Assembly: GCF_044759095.2 (NCBI RefSeq)
Contig: NZ_JBIYSM020000034.1
Location: 1-52,585 of the forward strand
Length of the DNA: 52,585 nucleotides
Direction of reading: 5' to 3'
Source of the DNA: JBIYSM02 sp044759095
Lineage (GTDB): Bacteria > Bacillota > Bacilli > Brevibacillales > Brevibacillaceae
Made by a program: the position numbers and the translations under genes. Below, piece after piece: positions 18,764-27,045 of this stretch. Numbering within the stretch: position 1 is the first letter of the stretch; the number at the start of each line of letters is the position of its first letter. The notes under the pieces are model-generated. The model was not told the origin of the DNA, did not search any database, and saw nothing but the letters and a program-made list of their open reading frames with translations.

Positions 18764-19402
18764 ATGCGCATCCGAGATGATATCATGCAGTCCTTTTTGC
18801 ATGAGGTAAAGATTGAGAGCATGTCTCCTGACGATCCGGTTGTCGTCCATGTAACTCCGGAACCATGGGAGCTTGTAGGCACGGGAAATTACGCTGCCGT
18901 CTTCGGTCATCCCGATTATCCCGATGTCGTGGTCAAGCTCTATGCTCCGGGTCGTCCGGGCTGGGAACAGGAAGTGGAAGTGTATCAAAAACTGGGTGAG
19001 ACACGGTACTTTCCGGTCTGCTACCAGACTGGCCCGCGATACCTCGTGATCAAGCGGATGCGCGGCATTCCTCTGTTTGATTGCGTCCGGTACGGCATTC
19101 CCATTCCCCCCGAAGTGATTGAGGATGTGGAAGCAGCCTTGAAGGAGGCGCGGGCAAAAGGGTTGTTCCCGCATGATGTACATGGAAAGAACGTGCTGAT
19201 GTATCAGGGGCGGGGATACCTGATCGATGTGTCCGACTATTACAAGGATATTCCCGATACCAAGTGGCGTGATTTGCGGAGGGCGTACTACCGGTTTTAC
19301 CTTCCCTTCCTCAAGGACCGCGGGTGGAAGGTGCCCTTGTGGGTATTGAATGGCGTGCGAAAAGGATACCGGTACTATAAAAAGCTGAAGCGATTGTTTT
19401 GA
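18764..19402 (+). CDS. yrzF: YrzF-like protein kinase-fold protein
   Basis: A 212-residue small kinase-like protein. A Gly-rich loop GTGNYAAVF (39-47), Lys58 in VVVKLY, a catalytic loop HDVHGKN (137-143) and a metal-loop Asp155 in LIDVSDY follow the order of minimal (RIO/LPS-kinase-like) protein kinases. The DFG motif is altered to DVS. Length and layout match the YrzF family of Bacillus; its substrate is unknown. The ribosome binding site AGAGAAGA is weak. The gene is monocistronic between two terminator/promoter regions. Confidence 0.7.
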   Translation: MRIRDDIMQSFLHEVKIESMSPDDPVVVHVTPEPWELVGTGNYAAVFGHPDYPDVVVKLYAPGRPGWEQEVEVYQKLGETRYFPVCYQTGPRYLVIKRMRGIPLFDCVRYGIPIPPEVIEDVEAALKEARAKGLFPHDVHGKNVLMYQGRGYLIDVSDYYKDIPDTKWRDLRRAYYRFYLPFLKDRGWKVPLWVLNGVRKGYRYYKKLKRLF

Positions 19403-19427
19403 TCCTGAAGAGGGACTGTGGTAATAT
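19399..19427 (+). promoter_or_regulatory. Predicted promoter of lspA
   Basis: TTGATC (19399-19404) and TAATAT (19422-19427) are 17 bases apart, 48 bases before the lspA start. Each box matches consensus at four of six positions. Confidence 0.4.
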
Positions 19428-19475
19428 TTTGATTTGGTGTTTGATTTGCGTCGCTGGAAAGAGGAGGAAACCCGA

Positions 19476-19934
19476 TTGATTTACTATGTAATCGCCTTGG
19501 CTCTCGTCGCACTGGATCAGTGGACCAAATATCTGGTCGTAAAACATATGGAGCTGGCAGAGTCCATCCCGCTCATCCCCGGAGTGTTTCATCTGACGTC
19601 CCATCGCAACATGGGAGCGGCGTTCGGCATTTTGCAAAATCAGCGTTGGCTGTTCGTCCTGATCACTGTTGCGGTGGTGGTGGGCATTGTCATTTCCCTG
19701 ATGCGAATCGGCAAAACCCAGCCGCGTGTTTCACTGGCGCTTTCGCTGGTATTGGGGGGGGCAGTCGGCAACTTTATCGATCGTCTGCTGACCGGAAAAG
19801 TGGTCGACTTCCTCGACTTTACCTTGATCAACTTTCCGATCTTCAACGTGGCGGACGTTGCCATCACCGTAGGTGTAGCCCTGCTGCTCCTTGATATTGC
19901 CCTGGAGGGAAAGCGAAAGCCTATAGGTCGTTAA
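19476..19934 (+). CDS. lspA: Lipoprotein signal peptidase (SPase II)
   Basis: Membrane aspartyl peptidase that removes signal peptides from lipidated prolipoproteins. The 152-residue protein has four predicted membrane helices. The catalytic dyad is Asp102 in NFIDR and Asp127 in NVADV, and the conserved HRNMGAAFG lies near 43-51. TTG 19476 is chosen because GAGGAGG is eight bases upstream and the first helix starts at once; the longer ATG-initiated frame adds 14 charged residues. It is followed by the pseudouridine synthase gene, the usual lspA-rluD order in Bacillota. Confidence 0.93.
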   Translation: MIYYVIALALVALDQWTKYLVVKHMELAESIPLIPGVFHLTSHRNMGAAFGILQNQRWLFVLITVAVVVGIVISLMRIGKTQPRVSLALSLVLGGAVGNFIDRLLTGKVVDFLDFTLINFPIFNVADVAITVGVALLLLDIALEGKRKPIGR

Positions 19935-19990
19935 TGGAATGACCGAGTCCTGACCATACTAGCCATACTAAGTGATATGAGGAGTACCCG

Positions 19991-20923
19991 ATGAACGATA
20001 CACAGCTGTTTGAACGTTACGATTGGATCGTGGAGACCCCGGATGCAGGAGAGAGGATTGACAAGTTTATCACCCTGCAAAATGAAGACTGGTCCCGTTC
20101 CCAGGTGCAAACCTGGATAAAGGAAGGTCGGGTGACCGTCAACGGGGACGCTGTCAAAAACAACTACAAGGTGGCGTCTGATGACGAGATCACACTGCGC
20201 GTGCCGCCGCCAAAAGAAATGCAGATCAAGCCGGAACCGATGCCGCTTCATATCGTGTATGAGGATGCGGACGTGGTGGTCGTCAACAAGCCGCGCGGGT
20301 TGGTCGTGCATCCGGCTCCCGGTCATTACAGCGGCACGCTGGTGAACGGACTGCTCGCCCACTGCAAGGACCTGTCCGGCATCAACGGTGTGTTGCGGCC
20401 GGGCATTGTTCATCGGATCGACAAGGACACTTCCGGTCTCTTGATGGTGGCGAAGAACGACAAGGCTCACCTGAGCTTGGCACAGCAGCTGAAGGATCAT
20501 ACCGTCGATCGGAAGTACGTGGCCATCGTGCACGGCGTGATCCCGCATGAGATGGGAACGGTCGACGCTCCGATCGGCCGCGATCCGAAAAACCGTCAGC
20601 AGATGGCTGTGGTGTTTGAAAACAGCAAACCGGCAGTGACCCATTTTATCGTGTTGGAACGGTTCAAGGAGTACACGCTGGTGGAATTAAAACTGGAAAC
20701 AGGCCGCACTCATCAAATCCGCGTTCACATGAAGTACATCGGATATCCGTTGGCGGGCGATCCGAAATACGGTCCGAAGAATACCTTGGAGCTGAACGGG
20801 CAGGCGCTGCATGCCAAGACGCTCGGCTTCACTCATCCGAGAACGGGCGAGCGCCTTGTATTTGAAGCTCCGTTGCCGCAGGAGATGCTTGACGTGCTTC
20901 ACGTGCTGCGGATGATGGAATGA
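19991..20923 (+). CDS. RluD-family 23S rRNA pseudouridine synthase
   Basis: A 310-residue RluA/RluD-type enzyme (YlyB-like). An N-terminal S4 RNA-binding domain spans about 17-80, and the catalytic Asp144 lies in HRIDKDTSGL. RHQIRVH-type residues appear later as RTHQIRVHM. It isomerises specific uridines in rRNA. ATG 19991 has GAGGAG seven bases upstream. Its stop overlaps the next gene start (ATGATG). Confidence 0.92.
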   Translation: MNDTQLFERYDWIVETPDAGERIDKFITLQNEDWSRSQVQTWIKEGRVTVNGDAVKNNYKVASDDEITLRVPPPKEMQIKPEPMPLHIVYEDADVVVVNKPRGLVVHPAPGHYSGTLVNGLLAHCKDLSGINGVLRPGIVHRIDKDTSGLLMVAKNDKAHLSLAQQLKDHTVDRKYVAIVHGVIPHEMGTVDAPIGRDPKNRQQMAVVFENSKPAVTHFIVLERFKEYTLVELKLETGRTHQIRVHMKYIGYPLAGDPKYGPKNTLELNGQALHAKTLGFTHPRTGERLVFEAPLPQEMLDVLHVLRMME

Positions 20924-22257
20924 TGCGGGCAAAGAGTTTGCGACTCATCGGCGTCGTCGCGCTTGCTTTGCTTTGGGGACATCCGGGCGGGACGGTTCTC
21001 GCTTCGGAACAATCAGAGGCACCGCAGCGTGTCCATGCGGCCCCGTTCCCGGCACAGATTGCCTTTACAAACAACCACCACCTGTGGATCGTGGATGGAA
21101 GGAAACCGCATGCTGCTCCCCGGCAGTTGACCAGGCAGGGTTCCGTGGAAATCGTCGGCTGGTCGCACGATGGAGAGTGGCTGTTGTACCTGCATCACAG
21201 CACGGTGGAAGCCTACCAATCGCCCGGCTATTTATGGGCGGTGAAGGCGGACGGCACGGGAGCGTTTCAGGTTGACAGCCGTCCCATACAGGATTTGCCC
21301 GTATGGTCGCCAAACACTTTGCAAGTTGCCTATCGGGTGCAGGGAGAAGGCCCTGCGGATGCAGCGAAGTACACTTTTCGCGTGGTTGAAATCGCACCGG
21401 GTAAAGCGACAGAAGTCTTGACCATTTCGAATGAACCGATTGGTTTTAGCTGGATGCCCGACGGGAAAAGTCTGCTGATCTCCACGCCTGCGGCACGAAA
21501 TCGGCCAATGCGGCTGGAGCAGGTGGACCTGGAAGGCAAGCGCTTGGCAGCATATCCGCTGGGCGATCCGCCAAAGGTTGAAGAAGGCATATACGGCTGG
21601 GCTGCAGACGGCCTGAAGCTGTCGCCCGACGGCCGGTACGTGGCTTACTACGTGTTGACGAACGCCGCGTCGCTGAATGCCGACGGTGTGGCGATCCAGC
21701 TGTTCAAACTGGATCCTGCCGCCAAACCGATTGACATAGGTGTAGGACTTGCCTATCCCGAATGGCTGGCATGGTCGCCGGACAGCAGGCAGCTCGCCTA
21801 TATTTCCGGCGGGGGCAGGGAGGCTATGGCCAACAAACAGCTGAAGGTGGCTGTCATCGAAGGAAAAGTGACCGCTATTGGCCAGCCGGGAATGGTCGAT
21901 TCCCTGCCGATCTGGCAGAGCGAAAATGCCCTCTATTTCGCCCGTGGCACCGCAACGGAATACAACTACCAGCCGCAAAAGCCGATGGTGCCCGGCCAGC
22001 GAATCTGGATGCGCACGTCTGAACGGGAACAAGTGGTAACGGAAGGCTCCAGCCAAACTGCCGACACCTATCCGAATCCTTCCCCGGACGGAAAAGCGCT
22101 GCTCTTTTTGCGCTTGGACCGGGCCGAGCACGGTTCACTCTTTGTAAAAACAACACAGGCCGGCGAGGAAGCGGAAGTGCTTTGCCATGTCACGGGCGGT
22201 ATCGGGTATTACGGCAACTATTTGCCTGCGTGGATCCAAGTGTACTGGACAAGGTGA
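20920..22257 (+). CDS. Secreted TolB-like beta-propeller protein
   Basis: A 445-residue protein with a Sec signal peptide (MMRAKSLRLIGVVALALLWG, likely cleaved near VLASEQ). It then has repeated PD40/WD40-like blades such as WSHDGEWLLY, WMPDGKSLLI, LSPDGRYVAY, WSPDSRQLAY and PSPDGKALLF. It is predicted to form an extracytoplasmic beta-propeller; ligand and function are unknown. Its start overlaps the pseudouridine synthase stop (ATG 20920 or 20923), so it is translationally coupled. The pyr promoter starts ten bases after its stop. Confidence 0.8.
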   Translation: MMRAKSLRLIGVVALALLWGHPGGTVLASEQSEAPQRVHAAPFPAQIAFTNNHHLWIVDGRKPHAAPRQLTRQGSVEIVGWSHDGEWLLYLHHSTVEAYQSPGYLWAVKADGTGAFQVDSRPIQDLPVWSPNTLQVAYRVQGEGPADAAKYTFRVVEIAPGKATEVLTISNEPIGFSWMPDGKSLLISTPAARNRPMRLEQVDLEGKRLAAYPLGDPPKVEEGIYGWAADGLKLSPDGRYVAYYVLTNAASLNADGVAIQLFKLDPAAKPIDIGVGLAYPEWLAWSPDSRQLAYISGGGREAMANKQLKVAVIEGKVTAIGQPGMVDSLPIWQSENALYFARGTATEYNYQPQKPMVPGQRIWMRTSEREQVVTEGSSQTADTYPNPSPDGKALLFLRLDRAEHGSLFVKTTQAGEEAEVLCHVTGGIGYYGNYLPAWIQVYWTR

Positions 22258-22266
22258 AAGTTGCAG

Positions 22267-22295
22267 TTGACACCGTTGCTTCATCGTGGCATAAT
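22267..22295 (+). promoter_or_regulatory. Sigma-A promoter of the pyr operon
   Basis: Perfect TTGACA (22267-22272), 17-base spacer, CATAAT (22290-22295). It precedes a leader of about 180 bases that carries the first PyrR attenuator. Confidence 0.85.
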
Positions 22296-22316
22296 CCTTA
22301 TCAGATGAATGAGAAC

Positions 22317-22458
22317 CTTTAAATCCAGTCCAGAGAGGCTGGCAAGGGCACGGAACTCAATAGTGAGGGGCAGACAATCAGTCTGATGCGTCTGCAGGCT
22401 TTTCACGGTTGAAGAACAGTGGCTTCTTGTCGGTTGGACAAGGAGCCTTACCTTTTTT
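22317..22458 (+). promoter_or_regulatory. PyrR attenuator 1 (pyrR leader)
   Basis: A PyrR binding loop is seen at about 22317-22348: CCAG-TCCAGAGAGG-CTGG followed by CAAGG, matching the anti-antiterminator consensus. About 70 bases downstream is an intrinsic terminator: 22421-22431 pairs with 22437-22447, then TTACCTTTTTT. UMP-bound PyrR should stabilise the binding loop and allow termination before pyrR. Confidence 0.88.
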
Positions 22459-22479
22459 CAGGGTGGTGAACTTACGAGC

Positions 22480-23025
22480 GTGATCGAAAAAAGTGTCATT
22501 ATGGACGAAGCTGCGATACGACGTGCCCTAACCCGTATCGCCCACGAAATCATCGAGAAGAACAAAGGCGTGGAGAACTGTATCGTAGTCGGAATCAAAA
22601 CCCGCGGCGTTTACCTCGCGGAGCGGCTGGTTGAGCGCATTGAACAGATTGAACAAGTGAAACTGCCCGCTGGCGAACTGGACATCACCTTCTACCGGGA
22701 CGACCTGAAGCACAAGGCGGAGGACGCCGTGGTGCAGGGAGCGCAGCTGCCTGACGACATCACCGGCAAGACGGTGATTCTGGTGGACGACGTTCTCTAC
22801 ACGGGTCGGACGGTGCGAGCCGCCCTGGATGCGCTGATCGATCACGGCAGACCGATGATGATTCAACTGGCGGTACTGGTAGACCGCGGACATCGCGAAC
22901 TGCCGATCCGACCTGATTACGTCGGCAAAAACGTACCTACCTCCCGCAACGAAATTGTGGCGGTTGAGCTGGTGGACGTGGACGGAGTCGATCAGGTGAC
23001 GATCAGACAGATGACCGATTCATAA
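22480..23025 (+). CDS. pyrR: Bifunctional pyr operon attenuator / uracil phosphoribosyltransferase
   Basis: A 181-residue PyrR. It binds the three leader sites of this operon in response to UMP/UTP and has uracil phosphoribosyltransferase activity. The PRPP-binding signature VILVDDVLYTGRTV lies at about 99-112, and the RNA-binding basic face includes KTRG. The start is GTG 22480; GGTGGTGA is about ten bases upstream, just beyond the leader terminator. It is the first gene of the pyr operon. Confidence 0.95.
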   Translation: MIEKSVIMDEAAIRRALTRIAHEIIEKNKGVENCIVVGIKTRGVYLAERLVERIEQIEQVKLPAGELDITFYRDDLKHKAEDAVVQGAQLPDDITGKTVILVDDVLYTGRTVRAALDALIDHGRPMMIQLAVLVDRGHRELPIRPDYVGKNVPTSRNEIVAVELVDVDGVDQVTIRQMTDS

Positions 23026-23054
23026 CGATAACAACAGGGCAAACAGGGCGGAGA

Positions 23055-23142
23055 AGTTCGAGGCGTGGAAGTCGCGAGTAGCGGAGCGTAGTCAACCTAC
23101 GTGAGCAACGGAGCGGCGACACAACGAAGAAATTCGACCACC
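23055..23142 (+). other. Long imperfect hairpin in the pyrR-pyrP spacer
   Basis: Outer stem GTCGC (23071-23075) pairs with GCGAC (23116-23120) and inner stem CGTAG (23087-23091) with CTACG (23097-23101). Both unpaired flanks carry the same motif (GAGTAGCGGAG and GAGCAACGGAG). It is not part of the PyrR attenuator, which starts at 23161. Function unknown. Confidence 0.5.
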
Positions 23143-23160
23143 ATGTTTGTCCTGAAGATC

Positions 23161-23258
23161 CCTTTTAATCGTGATCCCGTGAGGTCACCAAGGGGAGCCA
23201 TCTTCTTCCTGCAGAAGGAGTATGCCTCTTTGTGTCCTCACAAAGAGGTTTTTTTTTT
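23161..23258 (+). promoter_or_regulatory. PyrR attenuator 2 (upstream of pyrP)
   Basis: PyrR loop: GTGA-TCCCGTGAGG-TCAC then CAAGG (23171-23192). The terminator is a perfect 10-bp stem CCTCTTTGTG/CACAAAGAGG (23225-23234 with 23239-23248) with a run of ten T. It controls read-through from pyrR into pyrP. Confidence 0.92.
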
Positions 23259-23301
23259 CGCAAACATCCACGCAAACAAAAAAGAAAGCAGGGGGAACCC
23301 A

Positions 23302-24663
23302 ATGAGTCAAAAAAAATTTGTAGATGTGCATGAAACACCTTCACTCGCCCGGCTGCTGCCGCTCAGCATCCAGCACCTGTTTGCGATGTTCGGCGCGACG
23401 GTCCTGGTGCCGATCCTGACCGGCCTCGATCCGGCGACAGCGCTCTTTTCCAGCGGGTTAGGCACGCTGATCTTCCTCGCGATCACAAAAGGGAAAATTC
23501 CCAACTATCTGGGATCGTCCTTTGCCTTCATCGGCCCGATTATTACGGTAAGCGCAGCCTACGGGGTAGGAACCGCGCTCCTGGGCTGCTTTCTCTCCGG
23601 TCTGGTCTACATCATTGTCGCGGCGATCGTGAAAAAAGCCGGGGTAACTTGGCTGGATCGCGTACTGCCGCCTGTAGTGATTGCCTCTGTGATCGTGGTC
23701 ATCGGCTTGAGTCTGGCAGGAGTCGCTGTCGACATGGCAACCAAGGTAACGGTTGAAGGCAAGTCGGAAATCTCGCTTGCCTCCATCGAACTCTCGCTTG
23801 TCACGATGGTGGTAACGGTTCTGGCTGCCGTCATGCTGCGCGGATTCTTTGCACTCATTCCCATCCTCATCGGAATTGCCACCGGTTATGTATATACGCT
23901 GCTTCGCCATCCTGAACTAATCGACCTGAAAAAGGTGGCGGATGCACCCTGGATCATCGGTTTGGGCGACATGTTCACCCAGCACTTCAAGGTGAATGAA
24001 GTGGCTGCCGCCATCAGCAGCCCGTCTGCATGGGTGGCTGCCCTGATCATCGCACCGGTTGCTTTCGTGACATTGGCAGAGCACCTGGGTCACCTGCTGG
24101 TGACGAGCAAAGTAATGGACCGCGACCTGATGAAAGATCCCGGTCTGCACCGCAGCCTGCTCGGGGACGGTATCGCCACCGCGCTGGCGGGGTTGATCGG
24201 CGGTCCTCCGGCGACGACATACGGTGAGAACATCGGCGTCCTGGCCATCACTCGTGTGTTCAGCCGCGCCGTAATCGGTCTCGCAGCCGTGATGGCGATT
24301 CTCTTCGCCTTCGTCGGCAAAATCAGCGCGCTGTTGATGACCATTCCGGTCCCCGTGCTGGGCGGTGTCTCCATCATCCTGTTCGGAATTATCGCAGCGC
24401 AGGGTCTGCGCATGTACGTGGAAAACAAGGTGGACTTCTCCAACAAACGAAACATGATCATCGCAGCGGCGATCCTGGTCACCGGGATTGGCGGTTACAA
24501 AATCAGCTTCGCCGGAGTCACCTTCTGGCAATCCTTCCTGACCAACCTGACCATTGACAACATCGCCTTCTCCACCTTCCTCGGCATCCTGCTGCACGTC
24601 GTTCTGCCAGGAAAGGAATCGGCGATGGGAGAAGCGCACAAGGAACAAAAACAAATCGCATAA
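23302..24663 (+). CDS. pyrP: Uracil permease (NCS2 family)
   Basis: A 453-residue polytopic membrane protein for proton-coupled uracil uptake. It opens with LLPLSIQHLFAMFGATVLVP, typical of bacterial uracil permeases, and has about twelve to fourteen hydrophobic spans. The NCS2 signature region is near PATTYGENIGVLAITRV. ATG 23302 is preceded by CAGGGGGAA; the longer frame from 23101 runs through the attenuator and is not coding. It sits between attenuators 2 and 3. Confidence 0.94.
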   Translation: MSQKKFVDVHETPSLARLLPLSIQHLFAMFGATVLVPILTGLDPATALFSSGLGTLIFLAITKGKIPNYLGSSFAFIGPIITVSAAYGVGTALLGCFLSGLVYIIVAAIVKKAGVTWLDRVLPPVVIASVIVVIGLSLAGVAVDMATKVTVEGKSEISLASIELSLVTMVVTVLAAVMLRGFFALIPILIGIATGYVYTLLRHPELIDLKKVADAPWIIGLGDMFTQHFKVNEVAAAISSPSAWVAALIIAPVAFVTLAEHLGHLLVTSKVMDRDLMKDPGLHRSLLGDGIATALAGLIGGPPATTYGENIGVLAITRVFSRAVIGLAAVMAILFAFVGKISALLMTIPVPVLGGVSIILFGIIAAQGLRMYVENKVDFSNKRNMIIAAAILVTGIGGYKISFAGVTFWQSFLTNLTIDNIAFSTFLGILLHVVLPGKESAMGEAHKEQKQIA

Positions 24664-24676
24664 TCGTTCCAAACGT

Positions 24677-24803
24677 CCTTTAAATCGGTCCCGTGAGGCT
24701 GGCAAGGAATGTAGGGAGTTTTCGTCCTGCAAAGGGAAGCTGTCGTGTAGCTTCTTGCCTGCCAGCCTGTGCACACGGGTTTTGATAGGCAAGAAGCTTT
24801 TTT
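24677..24803 (+). promoter_or_regulatory. PyrR attenuator 3 (upstream of pyrB)
   Basis: PyrR loop TCCCGTGAGG with CTGGCAAGG (24677-24707). The terminator stem AGCTTCTTGCC (24749-24759) pairs perfectly with GGCAAGAAGCT (24788-24798), followed by TTTTT. It sets expression of pyrB and the downstream biosynthetic genes. Confidence 0.9.
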
Positions 24804-24842
24804 GATGACTGTTTGGGGATGAAAATACGGAGGGTGAGCATC

Positions 24843-25781
24843 GTGAAGCATGTAATCGGGATGAAAGAGATGAGCAAACAACAGATCGAGTCACTGCTGG
24901 CGCGCGCCGCCGAGTGGGCGAAGCGGCCAAAGGCGCAAGCGGATACGCTGTCCGGCCGGTTCGTCGCCAACCTCTTTTTCGAAGCGAGCACACGGACGCG
25001 CTTCTCTTTTGAAGTGGCGCAGAAACGCCTGGGCGCACACGTCCTGAACTTTACAGCGGAAGCATCCTCCACAACCAAGGGAGAAACCATCTACGATACG
25101 CTGCGCACTCTCGAAGCAATGGGAGTCGAAACGGCAGTGATTCGCACCAGCCAAAACGGACTGTTGGAGGATCTGGTCGGGCGGGTAGGACTGCATCTGG
25201 TCAACGCCGGTGACGGTACCAATGAACACCCGACGCAGTGCCTGCTTGACCTCTTGACGATGAAGCAGCATTTTGGAAAAATTGCCGGCCTGCGGGTGGC
25301 GATTATCGGCGACCTGCGTCACAGCCGGGTGCTGGGTTCCCATCTGCACGCGCTGCCAAAGCTGGGAGCCGAGCTGGTGCTGGCCGGACCGCCCGGGATG
25401 ATGCGCCGTGCGGAGGAGATTCCAGCGGGGGTAAGCGTGGTCGACATTGACGAGGCGGTGCGTACAGCTGATGTCGTGATGATGCTGCGGGTTCAGCTGG
25501 AACGGCATGCGGAAGCGGTGTTTGACTCAGCGGAATCTTATCATCAGATGTATGGCCTGACGCTGGAGCGGGCGAGGGCAATGAAGCCCGGAGCCGTGAT
25601 CATGCACCCCGCACCGGTGAACCGCGGCGTGGAAATTCACACCGATCTGGTGGAATGCGAAAAATCGCTGATTTTTACACAGGTAGCAAACGGGGTAGCA
25701 GTGCGCATGGCCGTGCTGGAACAGATCATGGAGGGGAGAGAGAGCAAATGGGAATCATCCTTGGTAACGGTAAATGGTTAA
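24843..25781 (+). CDS. pyrB: Aspartate carbamoyltransferase, catalytic chain
   Basis: A 312-residue catalytic subunit, joining carbamoyl phosphate and aspartate to form carbamoylaspartate. The carbamoyl-phosphate loop STRTR is at 49-53 in FFEASTRTRFSFE, and HPTQCLLDL lies near 134. GTG 24843 is preferred with GGAGGGTGA six bases upstream; an in-frame ATG at 24813 would add ten residues. No regulatory pyrI is present, as usual in Bacillota. It overlaps pyrC by 34 bases. Confidence 0.94.
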   Translation: MKHVIGMKEMSKQQIESLLARAAEWAKRPKAQADTLSGRFVANLFFEASTRTRFSFEVAQKRLGAHVLNFTAEASSTTKGETIYDTLRTLEAMGVETAVIRTSQNGLLEDLVGRVGLHLVNAGDGTNEHPTQCLLDLLTMKQHFGKIAGLRVAIIGDLRHSRVLGSHLHALPKLGAELVLAGPPGMMRRAEEIPAGVSVVDIDEAVRTADVVMMLRVQLERHAEAVFDSAESYHQMYGLTLERARAMKPGAVIMHPAPVNRGVEIHTDLVECEKSLIFTQVANGVAVRMAVLEQIMEGRESKWESSLVTVNG

Positions 25782-27031
25782 ATCAAGCCGGCGAGCTGAC
25801 CAACGCAGAAATGCTGGTGGAGGACGGACGCATCACGGCGATTGCAACCCGGGTGGAGCGAAGCGGTCACGAGGTCATCGATTGCAACGGCGGGCTGATC
25901 TGTGCGGGCTTTATCGACATGCACGTCCACTTGCGCGAGCCGGGGTTTGAACACAAAGAGACGATCGCGACCGGAGCGGCGGCAGCCGTGCGCGGCGGTT
26001 TTACCACGATCGCCTGCATGCCGAACACGCGCCCGTCGATCGACAGCGCAGAGACGGTTCAGTATATTCTGGAAAAAGCCCGCGAAGCCGGATTGGCCCG
26101 CGTCCTGCCGTACGGGGCGATTACGGTTCGCCAGCTGGGCAAGGAGCTGACTGACTTTGCCGGATTACAGGAAGCGGGCATCGTCGGCGTAACCGATGAC
26201 GGTGTGGGCGTACAATCCGCCGCGATGATGAAAAAGGCGATGCAGCGTGCGCATGAACTTGGCTTGTCCGTGATTGCACACTGTGAAGACGACGATCTGA
26301 TTACGCCTGGAAGCGCCCTGCACGACGGTGTAACCGCGGCTCGCCACGGACTGCCGGGCATCCCGTCCGAATCGGAATCCATTCACGTCGGCCGCGACAT
26401 TTTACTGGCGGAACAAACCGGGGTACACTACCACGTCTGCCATATCAGCGCCAAGGAGTCGGTCAGACTGGTTCGCGACGGGAAACGTGCCGGTATCAAC
26501 GTGACGGCGGAAGTCACCCCCCATCACCTGCTGTTGTGTGACGAGGATATTCCCGAAGATCTGAACACCAACTGGAAAATGAACCCGCCGCTGCGTTCCC
26601 GCGAAGACCGGGCGGCACTGATTGCGGGATTGAAAGACGGCACCATCGACATCATCGCGACCGATCATGCGCCCCACACTGCGGAAGAAAAGGCAAACGG
26701 AATGGATCGCGCGCCGTTTGGTATCGTCGGTCTGGAGACAGCCTTCCCGCTCCTCTACACCAACCTGGTGCTTACAGGAGAAATCACCCTGGCCAAACTG
26801 ATCGAGCTGATGACCGTAAAACCGGCCGAAATTTTCGGTTTGCCATACGGACGGCTGGAAGCAGGCGCAGTTGCCGACATCGTCGTACTCGACCTGGATA
26901 CGGAGCGCACAATCGATCCGAACACATTTGCAAGCAAGGGGAAAAATACGCCGTTTGCCGGCTGGATCTGCAAGGGCTGGCCCACTGTCACAATGGTTGA
27001 AGGAAAAATTGTACATCGAGAAGGGGTATAA
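25748..27031 (+). CDS. pyrC: Dihydroorotase
   Basis: A 427-residue zinc amidohydrolase that cyclises carbamoylaspartate to dihydroorotate. Metal ligands His59 and His61 lie in DMHVHLREPG, with ATDHAPHT near 303-310 carrying the catalytic Asp. ATG 25748 is inside the end of pyrB and follows GGAGGGGAGAG, so the two are translationally coupled. The length fits class I dihydroorotases of Bacillota. Confidence 0.94.
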   Translation: MGIILGNGKWLNQAGELTNAEMLVEDGRITAIATRVERSGHEVIDCNGGLICAGFIDMHVHLREPGFEHKETIATGAAAAVRGGFTTIACMPNTRPSIDSAETVQYILEKAREAGLARVLPYGAITVRQLGKELTDFAGLQEAGIVGVTDDGVGVQSAAMMKKAMQRAHELGLSVIAHCEDDDLITPGSALHDGVTAARHGLPGIPSESESIHVGRDILLAEQTGVHYHVCHISAKESVRLVRDGKRAGINVTAEVTPHHLLLCDEDIPEDLNTNWKMNPPLRSREDRAALIAGLKDGTIDIIATDHAPHTAEEKANGMDRAPFGIVGLETAFPLLYTNLVLTGEITLAKLIELMTVKPAEIFGLPYGRLEAGAVADIVVLDLDTERTIDPNTFASKGKNTPFAGWICKGWPTVTMVEGKIVHREGV

Positions 27032-27045
27032 AGGAGGACGTGAAG

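Noticed and set aside
23101..23301. Upstream extension of the pyrP frame
   Set aside because: It reads through the PyrR loop and a perfect terminator hairpin, so it is leader, not coding.
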